Source: an uncultured Bacteroidales bacterium (GTDB lineage Bacteria > Bacteroidota > Bacteroidia > Bacteroidales > Paludibacteraceae). Taken from it: a DNA stretch of 59,718 nucleotides. Made by a program: the position numbers and the translations under genes. Location of the stretch: NCBI GenBank assembly GCA_934716995.1, contig CAKUYO010000013.1:1-59718 (forward strand), in the 5' to 3' direction. Shown in pieces: positions 36,001 through 42,925 of this stretch; within the stretch, counting starts at the first letter, position 1, and each line of letters begins with the position of its first letter. The notes under the pieces were generated by a model. It was not told the origin of the DNA, made no database searches, and was given only the letters and a program-made list of their open reading frames with translations.

Positions 36001-36663
36001 GAGCAGACGGCGCAAATCAAGTACCCCGACTTTGTCTTCGCTGCCACGCAGGGCAACCGCGACAGCATCATCGTGACGTGGAACAGTCTCGATGATGTGC
36101 AGGCGTATTCCATTCGTCGTCGTGCGGCAAATACCGCGGACGCTTTCGTAGAGGTGGCTCTCGTGAGCGATACCACCCGTTGGGCGGACACGTCGGAGGA
36201 GACCTTTATCGGCGAGTTCGAGTACACCATCATGCCGCTGCTTGCCCATAACGAGGAGGCAGGTCCGCAACCCGCTGCCGTGATTGGCTACCGTGCGCAG
36301 GACATCGCCCGCCCGATAACTATCAGCCCCACGGAACACGGCACCGTCACCGCCGACAAACCCACTGCCCGCTATGGCGAAACGGTAACGCTCACCATCA
36401 CCCCCGCCGAGGGCTACGCCTTTGACCAACTGACTGTCTTGGACGGCGCAACGGACATACCCGTAACCACCACCGCAGAAGGCACCTGCACCTTCACCAT
36501 GCCCGCTGCTAATGTAGTCGTCTCTGCCACCTTCAAGGCGGAAACAGGTATCCTGGACGCCACGGCAACAGACCTTGCTCCGCGCAAAATCATCCGCCAC
36601 GGACAGGTATTTATCCTCCGCGGCGGCAAAACATATACTCCTGTAGGGGTAGAGATCGAATAG
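33100..36663 (+). CDS. Chimeric secreted FISUMP / Fn3-like / InlB-repeat protein
   Basis: 1187 residues. Signal peptide MKKSILTIALAVLALAG, cleavage near ASA-Q. Residues about 35-228 are a type 1 FISUMP domain (WRMPTRAEVDELLNNC, YYWSASLNDY, FPVRPV). From about 235 it becomes similar to the giant protein at 9067: VTVTWNAVPDAVGYEI, then PWNGKVDIDVEYKT near 332, PWNGLVDIFVGYRS near 780, RRAANTADAFVEVAL near 1008 and one InlB-type repeat (GTVTADKPTARYGETVTLTI) near 1085. The tail KIIRHGQVFILRGGKTYT ends it. The join between two otherwise separate architectures points to fusion by recombination. It shares the 40-bp leader of the 21513 and 30414 genes. No catalytic motif is seen. Confidence 0.85.
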   Translation: MKKSILTIALAVLALAGAGTQASAQTAPAKAQAPANVQAVDLGLPSGLKWASCNVGATTPEDNGNYYAWGETAPKADYSWETYKHANGDYNKLTKYCSYNGNDSFTDDKTTLEPEDDAAHVNWGGDWRMPTRAEVDELLNNCTWTWTTQNGVNGYQVSSKTNSNSIFLPAAGCRDADLNNAGSIGYYWSASLNDYYPGNTWCIGFGSDFHDRGYNSRYFGFPVRPVREATAGPANVQATQGDTTGVTVTWNAVPDAVGYEITAESWDVAINRTVRTLTANETHIKDTIPVRPALGRYTVKAVFADGSKSEASEPAIGYAVLETMRLRGISTRWPWNGKVDIDVEYKTVRPRFQELFGQPNLPYHDNVTLTARTADGKSLPMRTLEKEPAVDKNYTVNRRTVQNGEQPEAISNKIFSGSGWLRIVWDADTDTLGINAPGTTITLTASDDYAHITDSATVDVNTTKPEFIFLTEKDTVVSFPWAARWANEASRSLNMQDGTDIQIRVITRYGTDTTLVFDEKQLSDEGGICRWKTNDAFGVIPVVVLDSNRATAEKTVYKSKFFRYITKNHVTVELHSAGDALNIWWTGSGDCTYYQVIRREVYRDGTRSAWGNMAPVSTYDTDMWGYPAGTGRYIDRGIVGGKTYEYAVLPIYFDPDTHNEITAPLTDSTFWGAGRVPVDITLDVQSVGQNNIGLSWTDVPDAYTYDVYRNSGDGQYQKIGNIPYTTGTTFTDTRAETGKRYTYKVTAFNYKGDTLETSDPVDAYAQLDALYLYNLQPRFPWNGLVDIFVGYRSAREVQTDGTPHFQVVAVSGNDTLAIKTLTLASARTLDPNDFTLPADGTPQRLVWDARTDLGATNYPKGLVLTVSCARVEPYQEAATTKAFEGGYANGGFVPLDLRRIPEVQLGSPTTIYTDLGWFVGATRLEVFVNGTSVFSTTDENNDSFTVGKEQLNIWGTNTLKLKSDNGIEQTAQIKYPDFVFAATQGNRDSIIVTWNSLDDVQAYSIRRRAANTADAFVEVALVSDTTRWADTSEETFIGEFEYTIMPLLAHNEEAGPQPAAVIGYRAQDIARPITISPTEHGTVTADKPTARYGETVTLTITPAEGYAFDQLTVLDGATDIPVTTTAEGTCTFTMPAANVVVSATFKAETGILDATATDLAPRKIIRHGQVFILRGGKTYTPVGVEIE

Positions 36664-36674
36664 ATGAACGGACG

Positions 36675-37205
36675 CTAATGCCGGTTCATCACCACTATGC
36701 ACAGATCATTATAGAAACGCTGATACTCCTTTTCGGAGATGGCTTCCGGGGCTGTCAGTACCACCAACGGGTGCGGCTGGCAGCCCTCTCTGTAGGCGGG
36801 GTGCCGGTGAGGGTAGGGGTTGGTTTGGAAACCGCAATGCGTATAGAACCGCAGCCGTGCGGCTGAAATATCGTCCACTATCGGATCAATCTCCAGTAGA
36901 ATGGTTTTGCCTTTCTGCTGTACAAACGCTTTGAGCACTTTGCTCCCGTAGCCTTGTCCCCGCAGGCTGGAGTCTATGGCGAAATGCTCTATATAGATAT
37001 AGGTGTCAAACTCCCAATAGGAGATAAAACCTATCCATTGCCCTTTGTCTGTGTAGCCCGCTAAGTGATACGCTGCCTGCTCGAAAGCCCACGCCTGTTG
37101 CGTCTCTGTACGCTGTTCGAAGATGGGGAAACTGCTGCTGTACAATGTCTTGAACCGGCTGTACAGCCCGTCGTCCATACGTCGGATATCTGTTTCTTGT
37201 ATCAT
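36675..37205 (-). CDS. GNAT-family acetyltransferase
   Basis: 176 residues from the ATG at 37205 (MIQETDIRRM); an open extension to 37286 is low in coding character and is left out. The acetyl-CoA site is SSLRGQGYGSKVLKAF near residue 88, after the beta-strand YIYIEHFAID; HCGFQTNP is the usual late GNAT motif. The substrate cannot be read. The gene converges on the chimeric FISUMP gene with 11 bp between the stop codons and no visible terminator in that gap. Confidence 0.85.
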   Translation of the reverse strand: MIQETDIRRMDDGLYSRFKTLYSSSFPIFEQRTETQQAWAFEQAAYHLAGYTDKGQWIGFISYWEFDTYIYIEHFAIDSSLRGQGYGSKVLKAFVQQKGKTILLEIDPIVDDISAARLRFYTHCGFQTNPYPHRHPAYREGCQPHPLVVLTAPEAISEKEYQRFYNDLCIVVMNRH

Positions 37206-37341
37206 ATTCTGTTTCGTTTGTTGCTGCAAAATTACTGCTTTTGAAACTAATATACAACAATAGTATGTGTTTTTATTGGCAATCATTGCAGATTATTAGT
37301 GGTTTATACCACATAAAAATGCGTATTTTATAGCATGCCTC

Positions 37342-37373
37342 TTTGATTTTCCACGAAAAAAACGTAACTTTGC
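37342..37373 (+). promoter_or_regulatory. Promoter of glmS
   Basis: TTTG at 37342-37345 and TAACTTTGC at 37365-37373 with 19 bp between. The spacer between GNAT and glmS holds nothing else clear. Confidence 0.8.
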
Positions 37374-37405
37374 AGCCGTTTTTATAAATACCAACCAACT
37401 TTTTT

Positions 37406-39250
37406 ATGTGTGGAATTGTAGGCTATATCGGAAAACGGGATGCATATCCTGTTCTCATCAAGGGGCTCCATCGCCTCGAATACCGCGGTTATGACAGTGC
37501 CGGTGTGGCGCTTATCAGTCCGCAAGGCAAACTCAATGTATATAAGACCAAAGGCAAAGTCGCTGATTTGGAGGCTTTTGCAAGTGATAAAGATGTGAGC
37601 GGCACTATCGGCATCGCCCATACCCGTTGGGCTACCCATGGCGAACCCAATACCGTCAATGCCCACCCGCACTACTCCGAGTCGGAGGAACTCGCTATCA
37701 TCCACAATGGTATCATTGAGAACTACGCCGTCCTCAAGCAGGGTTTGCAGCAGCACGGCTACACGTTCCGTTCCCAGACCGACACCGAGGTGCTGGTGCA
37801 ACTCATCGAATATACCAAGCGTACCGACAAGGTGGACTTGAAAACCGCTGTCCAACTGGCTCTCAATCAGGTCGTTGGAGCGTATGCCATTGCGGTACTC
37901 GACCGCTCCAATCCCAACATTATCGTTGCCGCCCGCAAGGGCAGTCCGCTGGTGGTCGGTATCGGTCAGGACGAGTATTTCCTTGCCTCCGATGCCACGC
38001 CTATTGTCGAATATACCGACAAGGTGGTCTATATCAACGATGAGGAGGTGGTTACGCTTGAGCGTGGCAAGGAACTTGACATCACCACTATCGGCAATGT
38101 GCGTAAAACTCCGGAAATCAAGCGGTTGGAGTTTACACTCTCCCAGTTGGAGAAAGGCGGTTACCCGCATTTTATGCTCAAAGAGATTTTCGAGCAGCCG
38201 CGCACACTTGCTGATTCTATGCGCGGGCGGGTCAATATTGAGCACAACAACATCGCCCTCTCGGGTTTTATAGATAACAAGGAGCGTTTCCTCAACGCCA
38301 AGCGTATCATCATCACCGCCTGCGGCACTTCGTGGCATGCGGGGCTGATTGCCATATACGCTATGGAGGAGTTCGCACAGGTGCCGGTCGAGGTGGAGTA
38401 CTCCAGTGAGTTCCGTTACCGCAAGCCAGTCATTCACCCCGATGATGTGGTCATCGCCATCTCACAGTCGGGCGAAACGGCGGATACACTGGCGGCAATC
38501 CAACTGGCAAAGGAAAAGGGGGCGTTTATTTTCTCTATCTGCAACGTGGTCGGTGCCTCTATTCCGCGCCTCTCCGACAGCGGCTGTTATACCCATGTCG
38601 GTCCTGAGATAGGTGTCGCTTCCACCAAGGCGTTCACTGCGCAGGTTACCGCCCTCACGATGCTTGCGCTCTGTATCGGGCGTGAGAAAAAGACCATCAG
38701 CGAAGAGAAATACCTCTCTGTCGTCCGCGAATTGTCGCTTATACCCGATAAGATCAAGACTATTCTCAATCAGGACAGTGCCATCGCCGAGTTTGCCAAG
38801 ACGTTCACCTATGCGCAGAATTTTATCTACCTCGGGCGCGGATACAACTATCCCGTAGCCTTGGAGGGTGCACTCAAACTCAAGGAAATCAGTTATATAC
38901 ATGCCGAAGGCTATCCTGCTGCCGAGATGAAACACGGACCTATCGCCCTTATCTCGCAGGAGATGCCCGTCGTGGTCATCGCTCCGCATTGCGGCACGTA
39001 CGAGAAAGTGGTGTCGAATATTCAGGAGATCAAAGCCCGCAAGGGGCGTGTCATCAGCGTCGTTACCGAGGGCGATATCCTTGTCAGCAATATGTCCGAC
39101 TTTACGATTATCGTCCCTCCTACCGAGGAGTGCCTCACCCCGCTGCTGACCGTCATTCCGTTGCAACTGCTGGCGTACCACATTGCCGTGGTCAAAGGTT
39201 GCGATGTCGATCAACCCCGCAACCTCGCCAAGTCCGTAACCGTGGAGTAA
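37406..39250 (+). CDS. glmS: Glucosamine-6-phosphate synthase (glutamine-hydrolysing)
   Basis: 614 residues, full length. It makes glucosamine-6-phosphate from fructose-6-phosphate and glutamine, the first step to UDP-GlcNAc. Cys2 after the start methionine is the glutaminase nucleophile in CGIVGYIGKRDA; RLEYRGYDSAG and HTRWATHGEPN are the glutaminase motifs. Two SIS sugar-isomerase domains follow: ACGTSWHAG near residue 305, ISQSGETADT near 350, and LGRGYNYPVALEGALKLKE near 480. The end DQPRNLAKSVTVE is the invariant GlmS C-terminus. No ribozyme-like leader is apparent in the 33 bp between promoter and ATG. Confidence 0.97.
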   Translation: MCGIVGYIGKRDAYPVLIKGLHRLEYRGYDSAGVALISPQGKLNVYKTKGKVADLEAFASDKDVSGTIGIAHTRWATHGEPNTVNAHPHYSESEELAIIHNGIIENYAVLKQGLQQHGYTFRSQTDTEVLVQLIEYTKRTDKVDLKTAVQLALNQVVGAYAIAVLDRSNPNIIVAARKGSPLVVGIGQDEYFLASDATPIVEYTDKVVYINDEEVVTLERGKELDITTIGNVRKTPEIKRLEFTLSQLEKGGYPHFMLKEIFEQPRTLADSMRGRVNIEHNNIALSGFIDNKERFLNAKRIIITACGTSWHAGLIAIYAMEEFAQVPVEVEYSSEFRYRKPVIHPDDVVIAISQSGETADTLAAIQLAKEKGAFIFSICNVVGASIPRLSDSGCYTHVGPEIGVASTKAFTAQVTALTMLALCIGREKKTISEEKYLSVVRELSLIPDKIKTILNQDSAIAEFAKTFTYAQNFIYLGRGYNYPVALEGALKLKEISYIHAEGYPAAEMKHGPIALISQEMPVVVIAPHCGTYEKVVSNIQEIKARKGRVISVVTEGDILVSNMSDFTIIVPPTEECLTPLLTVIPLQLLAYHIAVVKGCDVDQPRNLAKSVTVE

Positions 39251-39260
39251 TTTTGCCGTC

Positions 39261-39393
39261 TCCTGCTCGCTACGCATCGCGAGAAATAAAAGAAATTAAG
39301 CAAAATATCTTCTTTTATTTCTTTCATTTCTCTCGCGCGGCAACGCAAGCGCGTAGGATTTTCTCTATTTTTCGTGATGCGTAGCGAGCAGGA
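39261..39393. repeat. MITE-like palindromic element between glmS and ddh
   Basis: TCCTGCTCGCTACGCATC at 39261-39278 and its exact complement at 39376-39393 form 18-bp inverted ends. Inside, CGCGAGAAATAAAAGAAAT pairs imperfectly with the arm near 39312-39338, and a CGCG/CGCG hairpin follows. No coding potential is seen; it may also end glmS transcription. Confidence 0.8.
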
Positions 39394-39431
39394 AATAGAA
39401 GGAAAAATAGAACATCTCTATGCTTTCAAAG

Positions 39432-39477
39432 TCAGGTGGATGTGAGGTGGATGGTTATAGGATAGGCATAGGATAGG
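39432..39477 (+). repeat. Two different 11-bp repeat families side by side
   Basis: TCAGGTGGATG and TGAGGTGGATG at 39432-39453 are followed, two bases later, by TATAGGATAGG and CATAGGATAGG at 39456-39477. They match the families at 7506 and 5420. Confidence 0.9.
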
Positions 39478-39498
39478 TAATGGAAAAATAGAACATTT

Positions 39499-40365
39499 AT
39501 GGATAAAAACATTCGTGTAGCCGTACTCGGCTACGGTAATATAGGTCGCGCTGCCGAGCAGGCGGTTTTGGCTTCCCCCGATATGGAGTTAGCCGGTATT
39601 TTTCACCACAATGACAACCTCGATGCCATCGATGCCGATGTGGTTCTTCTCTGTACCCCCACTCGTGAGGTACCGCATTTTGCGGAGCAACTCGCCAAGC
39701 GGGGTATCTGTACGGTTGATTCTTTCGATATCCACGGACAAATATCCGACCTCCGCCGGCGCCTGATGCCTGTCAACCAAGCCCATCAATCCGTCAGTAT
39801 CATTTCCGCAGGCTGGGATCCTGGTTCCGACTCTATGATACGTGCTATTCTCCAAGCCCTTGCGCCCGGTGGACTGACCTACACCAATTTCGGTCCAGGG
39901 CGTTCTATGGGGCATACCGTGGCGGCAAAAGCCGTCTCGGGTGTCAAAGACGCCCTTTCCATGACCATTCCTCTCGGTACGGGTATCCACCGCCGTATGG
40001 TCTATGTCGAATTGGAGGACGGAGCCGATTTCGCTACCGTTGAGCATAATCTGTTGCAGGACGACTATTTTGCCCACGACGAGACACATATTATTCCTGT
40101 CCCCTCTGTGGCTGCCCTCAATAACGTGGCGCATGGCGTCAATCTGGTGCGCAATGGCGTCTCTGGGACTACGCACAACCAGCGTTTCGAGTTCAATATG
40201 GAGATCAACAACCCCGCCCTTACCGGTCAGGTGATGACCTCCTGCGCCCGTGCCGCCTACCGTCTCCGCCATGAGAAACGTTACGGCACCTACACAATGA
40301 TCGAACTCTCCCCCGTCTCTCTTCTCCCCGGTTCCCCCGAAGATCTCATCCGCCAATTGGTCTGA
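39499..40365 (+). CDS. ddh: meso-Diaminopimelate D-dehydrogenase
   Basis: 288 residues. An NADPH enzyme that converts tetrahydrodipicolinate plus ammonia directly to meso-diaminopimelate. The Rossmann motif VAVLGYGNIGRAAEQAV is at the start; VVLLCTPTREVP, VDSFDIHGQI, IISAGWDPGSDSM, NFGPGRSMGHT and VNLVRNGVSGTTHNQRFEF are family signatures. It is slightly shorter than some homologues (about 300-325). The open frame begins at this ATG and follows the repeats in the glmS-ddh spacer. DapL and DapF in the same window give a second route to the same product. Confidence 0.93.
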   Translation: MDKNIRVAVLGYGNIGRAAEQAVLASPDMELAGIFHHNDNLDAIDADVVLLCTPTREVPHFAEQLAKRGICTVDSFDIHGQISDLRRRLMPVNQAHQSVSIISAGWDPGSDSMIRAILQALAPGGLTYTNFGPGRSMGHTVAAKAVSGVKDALSMTIPLGTGIHRRMVYVELEDGADFATVEHNLLQDDYFAHDETHIIPVPSVAALNNVAHGVNLVRNGVSGTTHNQRFEFNMEINNPALTGQVMTSCARAAYRLRHEKRYGTYTMIELSPVSLLPGSPEDLIRQLV

Positions 40366-40421
40366 TCCCCATTACCCCTTCTCCCCGTTCTTTCCCAGTT
40401 AGCCGCAAGAACATCGTTATT

Positions 40422-41189
40422 ATGCCCAATATCTGTTCATATCCGACTGCCAAGTATGTAGTCGTTTGTGGCGACATTCATGGTGAGTTTCTTACACTCG
40501 TGCATAAGATGTGCGTGCAGTATGATATGCATGACACGCTTGTGATTGTGGCGGGCGATTGTGGTTTCGGGTTTGAGAAACAGGGGTATTACGACGATAT
40601 CTACCGCCGTATTCACAAGCGGCTTACGGAGCATAACTGCTGGGTGGCTATGGTGCGTGGCAATCACGATGATCCGGCTTGTTTTTCGGAGCAACTCATT
40701 CATTATGAGCGGTTTTGTACCATTCCTGATTATAGTGTGCTCTTGGCTTGCGGTCGTCAAATACTATGTGTCGGCGGAGCGGTCAGTATTGATCGCTGTG
40801 TGCGGTTGGCAGAAATGCGCCGTTCTTTTGCCAAAACATACTATTGGGCGGATGAAATGCCGGTCTATTCTCCCGAAAAACTCAATGAAATAGCGGCGGC
40901 AGGTATCCGTATTGATACCGTTATTACCCACACCGCTCCTTCTTTCTGCGAGTTAGTGCTCAAGCAAGGGCTTGACCTTTGGGCGCAAGACGATGCCGCT
41001 CTTTTGTGTGACATTCAAACCGAACGTCGGACAATGGATGCCATTCTCAATCACCTTCGTCGTGATAACCACCCGCTAACTCGCTGGTATTATGCCCATT
41101 TCCACCACTCTTGGCATAGTGAAATAGAGGGTATATTCTATATCATGCTCGATATCATGGAGTTCCACGAATTATCCCGCACAGAATAG
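40422..41189 (+). CDS. Calcineurin-type metallophosphoesterase
   Basis: 255 residues. Metal-binding motifs are in the usual order: GDIHGEF near residue 19, GDCGFGFEK in place of GDxxDRG near 47, RGNHDDP near 81, and the late histidines in VITHTAPSF near 170 and HFHHSWH near 229. The change GDCGFG instead of GDxxDR indicates the subgroup of small phosphoesterases rather than PPP phosphatases. The substrate is unknown. It follows ddh by 56 bp and may be read from the same transcript. A good hairpin terminator follows. Confidence 0.85.
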   Translation: MPNICSYPTAKYVVVCGDIHGEFLTLVHKMCVQYDMHDTLVIVAGDCGFGFEKQGYYDDIYRRIHKRLTEHNCWVAMVRGNHDDPACFSEQLIHYERFCTIPDYSVLLACGRQILCVGGAVSIDRCVRLAEMRRSFAKTYYWADEMPVYSPEKLNEIAAAGIRIDTVITHTAPSFCELVLKQGLDLWAQDDAALLCDIQTERRTMDAILNHLRRDNHPLTRWYYAHFHHSWHSEIEGIFYIMLDIMEFHELSRTE

Positions 41190-41209
41190 CCGTTCAATAG
41201 CACAGAAGC

Positions 41210-41238
41210 GCCTGCCTAACCAACAAGGTTAGGCAGGC
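41210..41238. terminator. Hairpin between convergent genes
   Basis: GCCTGCCTAAC at 41210-41220 pairs exactly with 41228-41238 around a 7-nt loop. It sits between the phosphoesterase stop and the lipoprotein gene stop on the other strand. A strong T-run is lacking. Confidence 0.65.
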
Positions 41239-41289
41239 ACTGAAGACAACCAATAGACCTAATTTTGGTTTTATATTATTTGATTATAC

Positions 41290-41952
41290 TTACTTTTTAT
41301 ATTTCTCCAAGGATACATCATAACCTTGCATATCTTCGGATAGATATTCTGTTGTGTTAGAAGATGCCGTCTTCTGAATACGCTTAAAATCAATCGTTTT
41401 GTCTAATTTTTTAATGTTCAATTCGCCTTTCTTGTATAGATATGCAAGGTAATAGTAGTTAACCTGTTCTTGCTCTTGGGAATTTAATTGTTTAGGCTCG
41501 TTTATTTTAGTTACAGGTGTACTCTCAACGGTTGTAGTATAAGGGCTTTCTACCGACTTGATGGGCTCTCCATTGGGTTGCAGGAACTCAATGATTGTTG
41601 CACGTGCTGCCACATATTGTTTTATTTGGGGAATACCCAAAAGAGCTCTAAAGAATCCTGCACTTTTGCGACGTACTTCTTCTATGGAAACATTGATAAA
41701 TGCTTGGCTTCCGGTTAACTTATATTGGCGTAACAATTCGCCGTATGCACTGCGTTCCACATCTTTACGTTTAAGGCTTGTGTTATCAACCTCTATGACA
41801 ACTTCTACATCACGAACAACACGATAGTTCGCACCACTTAGCACAACTTGGGTTTGTGTGCCATAATTGTTCAATGCACCTGGCATATAGGTACCAACTG
41901 CACAACCGGAGAGCATCAATGTAACAATGGATGCAATAATTAGTTTTTTCAT
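41290..41952 (-). CDS. Lipoprotein of unknown function (DUF6567-like)
   Basis: 220 residues. Lipoprotein signal MKKLIIASIVTLMLSGC with cysteine at 17. The body has VVLSGANYRVVRDVEVVIEV, then a predicted helix with AYGELLRQYKLTGSQAFINV, and VAARATIIEFLQP. This arrangement (a strand with NYxVV, a helix and a strand ending in a TIIEF-like segment) resembles the DUF6567 lipoproteins of Bacteroidetes. The last 90 residues, rich in Lys and Tyr, are not recognised. Its neighbour upstream on the same strand is also a small lipoprotein, 24 bp away, so an operon is likely. Confidence 0.75.
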   Translation of the reverse strand: MKKLIIASIVTLMLSGCAVGTYMPGALNNYGTQTQVVLSGANYRVVRDVEVVIEVDNTSLKRKDVERSAYGELLRQYKLTGSQAFINVSIEEVRRKSAGFFRALLGIPQIKQYVAARATIIEFLQPNGEPIKSVESPYTTTVESTPVTKINEPKQLNSQEQEQVNYYYLAYLYKKGELNIKKLDKTIDFKRIQKTASSNTTEYLSEDMQGYDVSLEKYKK

Positions 41953-41976
41953 ACTTAAAAATGATTTGATAATAAT

Positions 41977-42348
41977 TTAACGATATAGTTCTGCTTCAAT
42001 AGTTATTCCATCCCCCCATGCTCGGTCGCCATGAACGGATTCATAATCAGAAAACGTACTATTTAATCCCTTTATATACACATAATTAGCTCCATTATGC
42101 GCCGCTTCTCTTAATAATGCGCCCATCGCTTTTTCTTTATCAAAAGAGAAAGAATTATCGCTGGGAACCATTTTCAGTTTCCCGATGTATATCATCTCGG
42201 AAGATACCGAAGAAATAATCTGGGCAGTAACTGTTGGCGCATAGTATTTTTCGATTTTGGCAATGGGAAAATACTGGGCAATACACCCCGTCATAATACT
42301 GCATAGCATAATGAGTACTATGGTGAAAGGAAACCCTTTTTTTGTCAT
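41977..42348 (-). CDS. Small lipoprotein of unknown function
   Basis: 123 residues. Signal MTKKGFPFTIVLIMLCSIMTGC with a lipobox cysteine at 22, given here as MTGC at its end. The body has KIEKYYAPTVTAQIISSV, GALLREAAHNGANYVYIKGL and a short end. AAHNGANYVYI resembles the YajQ/YbjQ-like beta-alpha-beta piece found in small Bacteroidetes lipoproteins, a weak similarity. The downstream gene is another lipoprotein. No reliable promoter is seen upstream. Confidence 0.75.
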   Translation of the reverse strand: MTKKGFPFTIVLIMLCSIMTGCIAQYFPIAKIEKYYAPTVTAQIISSVSSEMIYIGKLKMVPSDNSFSFDKEKAMGALLREAAHNGANYVYIKGLNSTFSDYESVHGDRAWGDGITIEAELYR

Positions 42349-42412
42349 ATAGGTATGATTTTAATAGTTATAAGATTTTGATTTTACGTTGTTTTTGTCT
42401 TTGTATATACAC

Positions 42413-42445
42413 AAAAAAAGCAGGCACGAATCACTCGTTCCTGCA
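42413..42445 (-). terminator. Strong minus-strand terminator
   Basis: Read on the minus strand, GCAGG-ACGA and TCGT-CCTGC form a stem, followed by seven T (AAAAAAA at 42414-42420 on +). Confidence 0.8.
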
Positions 42446-42822
42446 ATCGTAGGCTGTGAGAAAAAATGCCGTTGCAATCAGTAACGAGCAACTCATGCCT
42501 GCCGAATGTATATATGTACACACCTCTGCCCTCACTATTCAGTAAGGTACAATACGTGCATAGAAATACACTCCACGCAGACGTTTCGTTGCTTCGTCTT
42601 GGATTGCATTTAGAACTTCTCACATTCACGATTGCCAAGATTCGAAGCGTTGTTAAACGCCTTAATTATATATGTATGTAGAGACGCTTCTCTACGTTGC
42701 CACACCGGTATTTTTTGCATTCCGCCGTGGGCTTACTTATTGCGAATTTAACGTCTCCGCAAGGACGGACTTTCTTTAGAGTTCCAAGTCAAGACTATAA
42801 ATTATCCTTATGGGTAACTCAT
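42414..42822 (-). ncRNA. Candidate structured RNA of about 400 nt, class unknown
   Basis: This 577-bp gap has no convincing gene. Read on the minus strand it begins after a -7-like box TAATTTTGC (42828-42836) and ends at a strong terminator. It contains several hairpins: GTAGAGA/TCTCTAC (42678-42697), GCGTT/AACGC, TCTTGG/CCAAGA and GTTGC/GCAAC. I compared it by eye with tmRNA and RNase P RNA and found no convincing match, apart from a GAAAGTCCG near its 5' end. A leader or trailer of the neighbouring genes is the alternative. Confidence 0.4.
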
Positions 42823-42925
42823 TGTGCTTGCAAAATTACACTTTTTTTCTGATATACGAAAGACTGATAATAGTTTTTTGCATTTTTGCGCTAAGACCGT
42901 ACTAAAATTTATAGGGTTCGACTCA

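Noticed and set aside
14326..36674. A reverse transcriptase of a diversity-generating retroelement within the array
   Set aside because: None of the coding regions shows the YxDD motif or other reverse transcriptase motifs; if the element exists it must be elsewhere.
42414..42822. tmRNA or RNase P RNA
   Set aside because: No CCA-ended acceptor-like 3' part, no tag reading frame, and the conserved 3' sequences of RNase P RNA are not seen despite a GAAAGTCCG.
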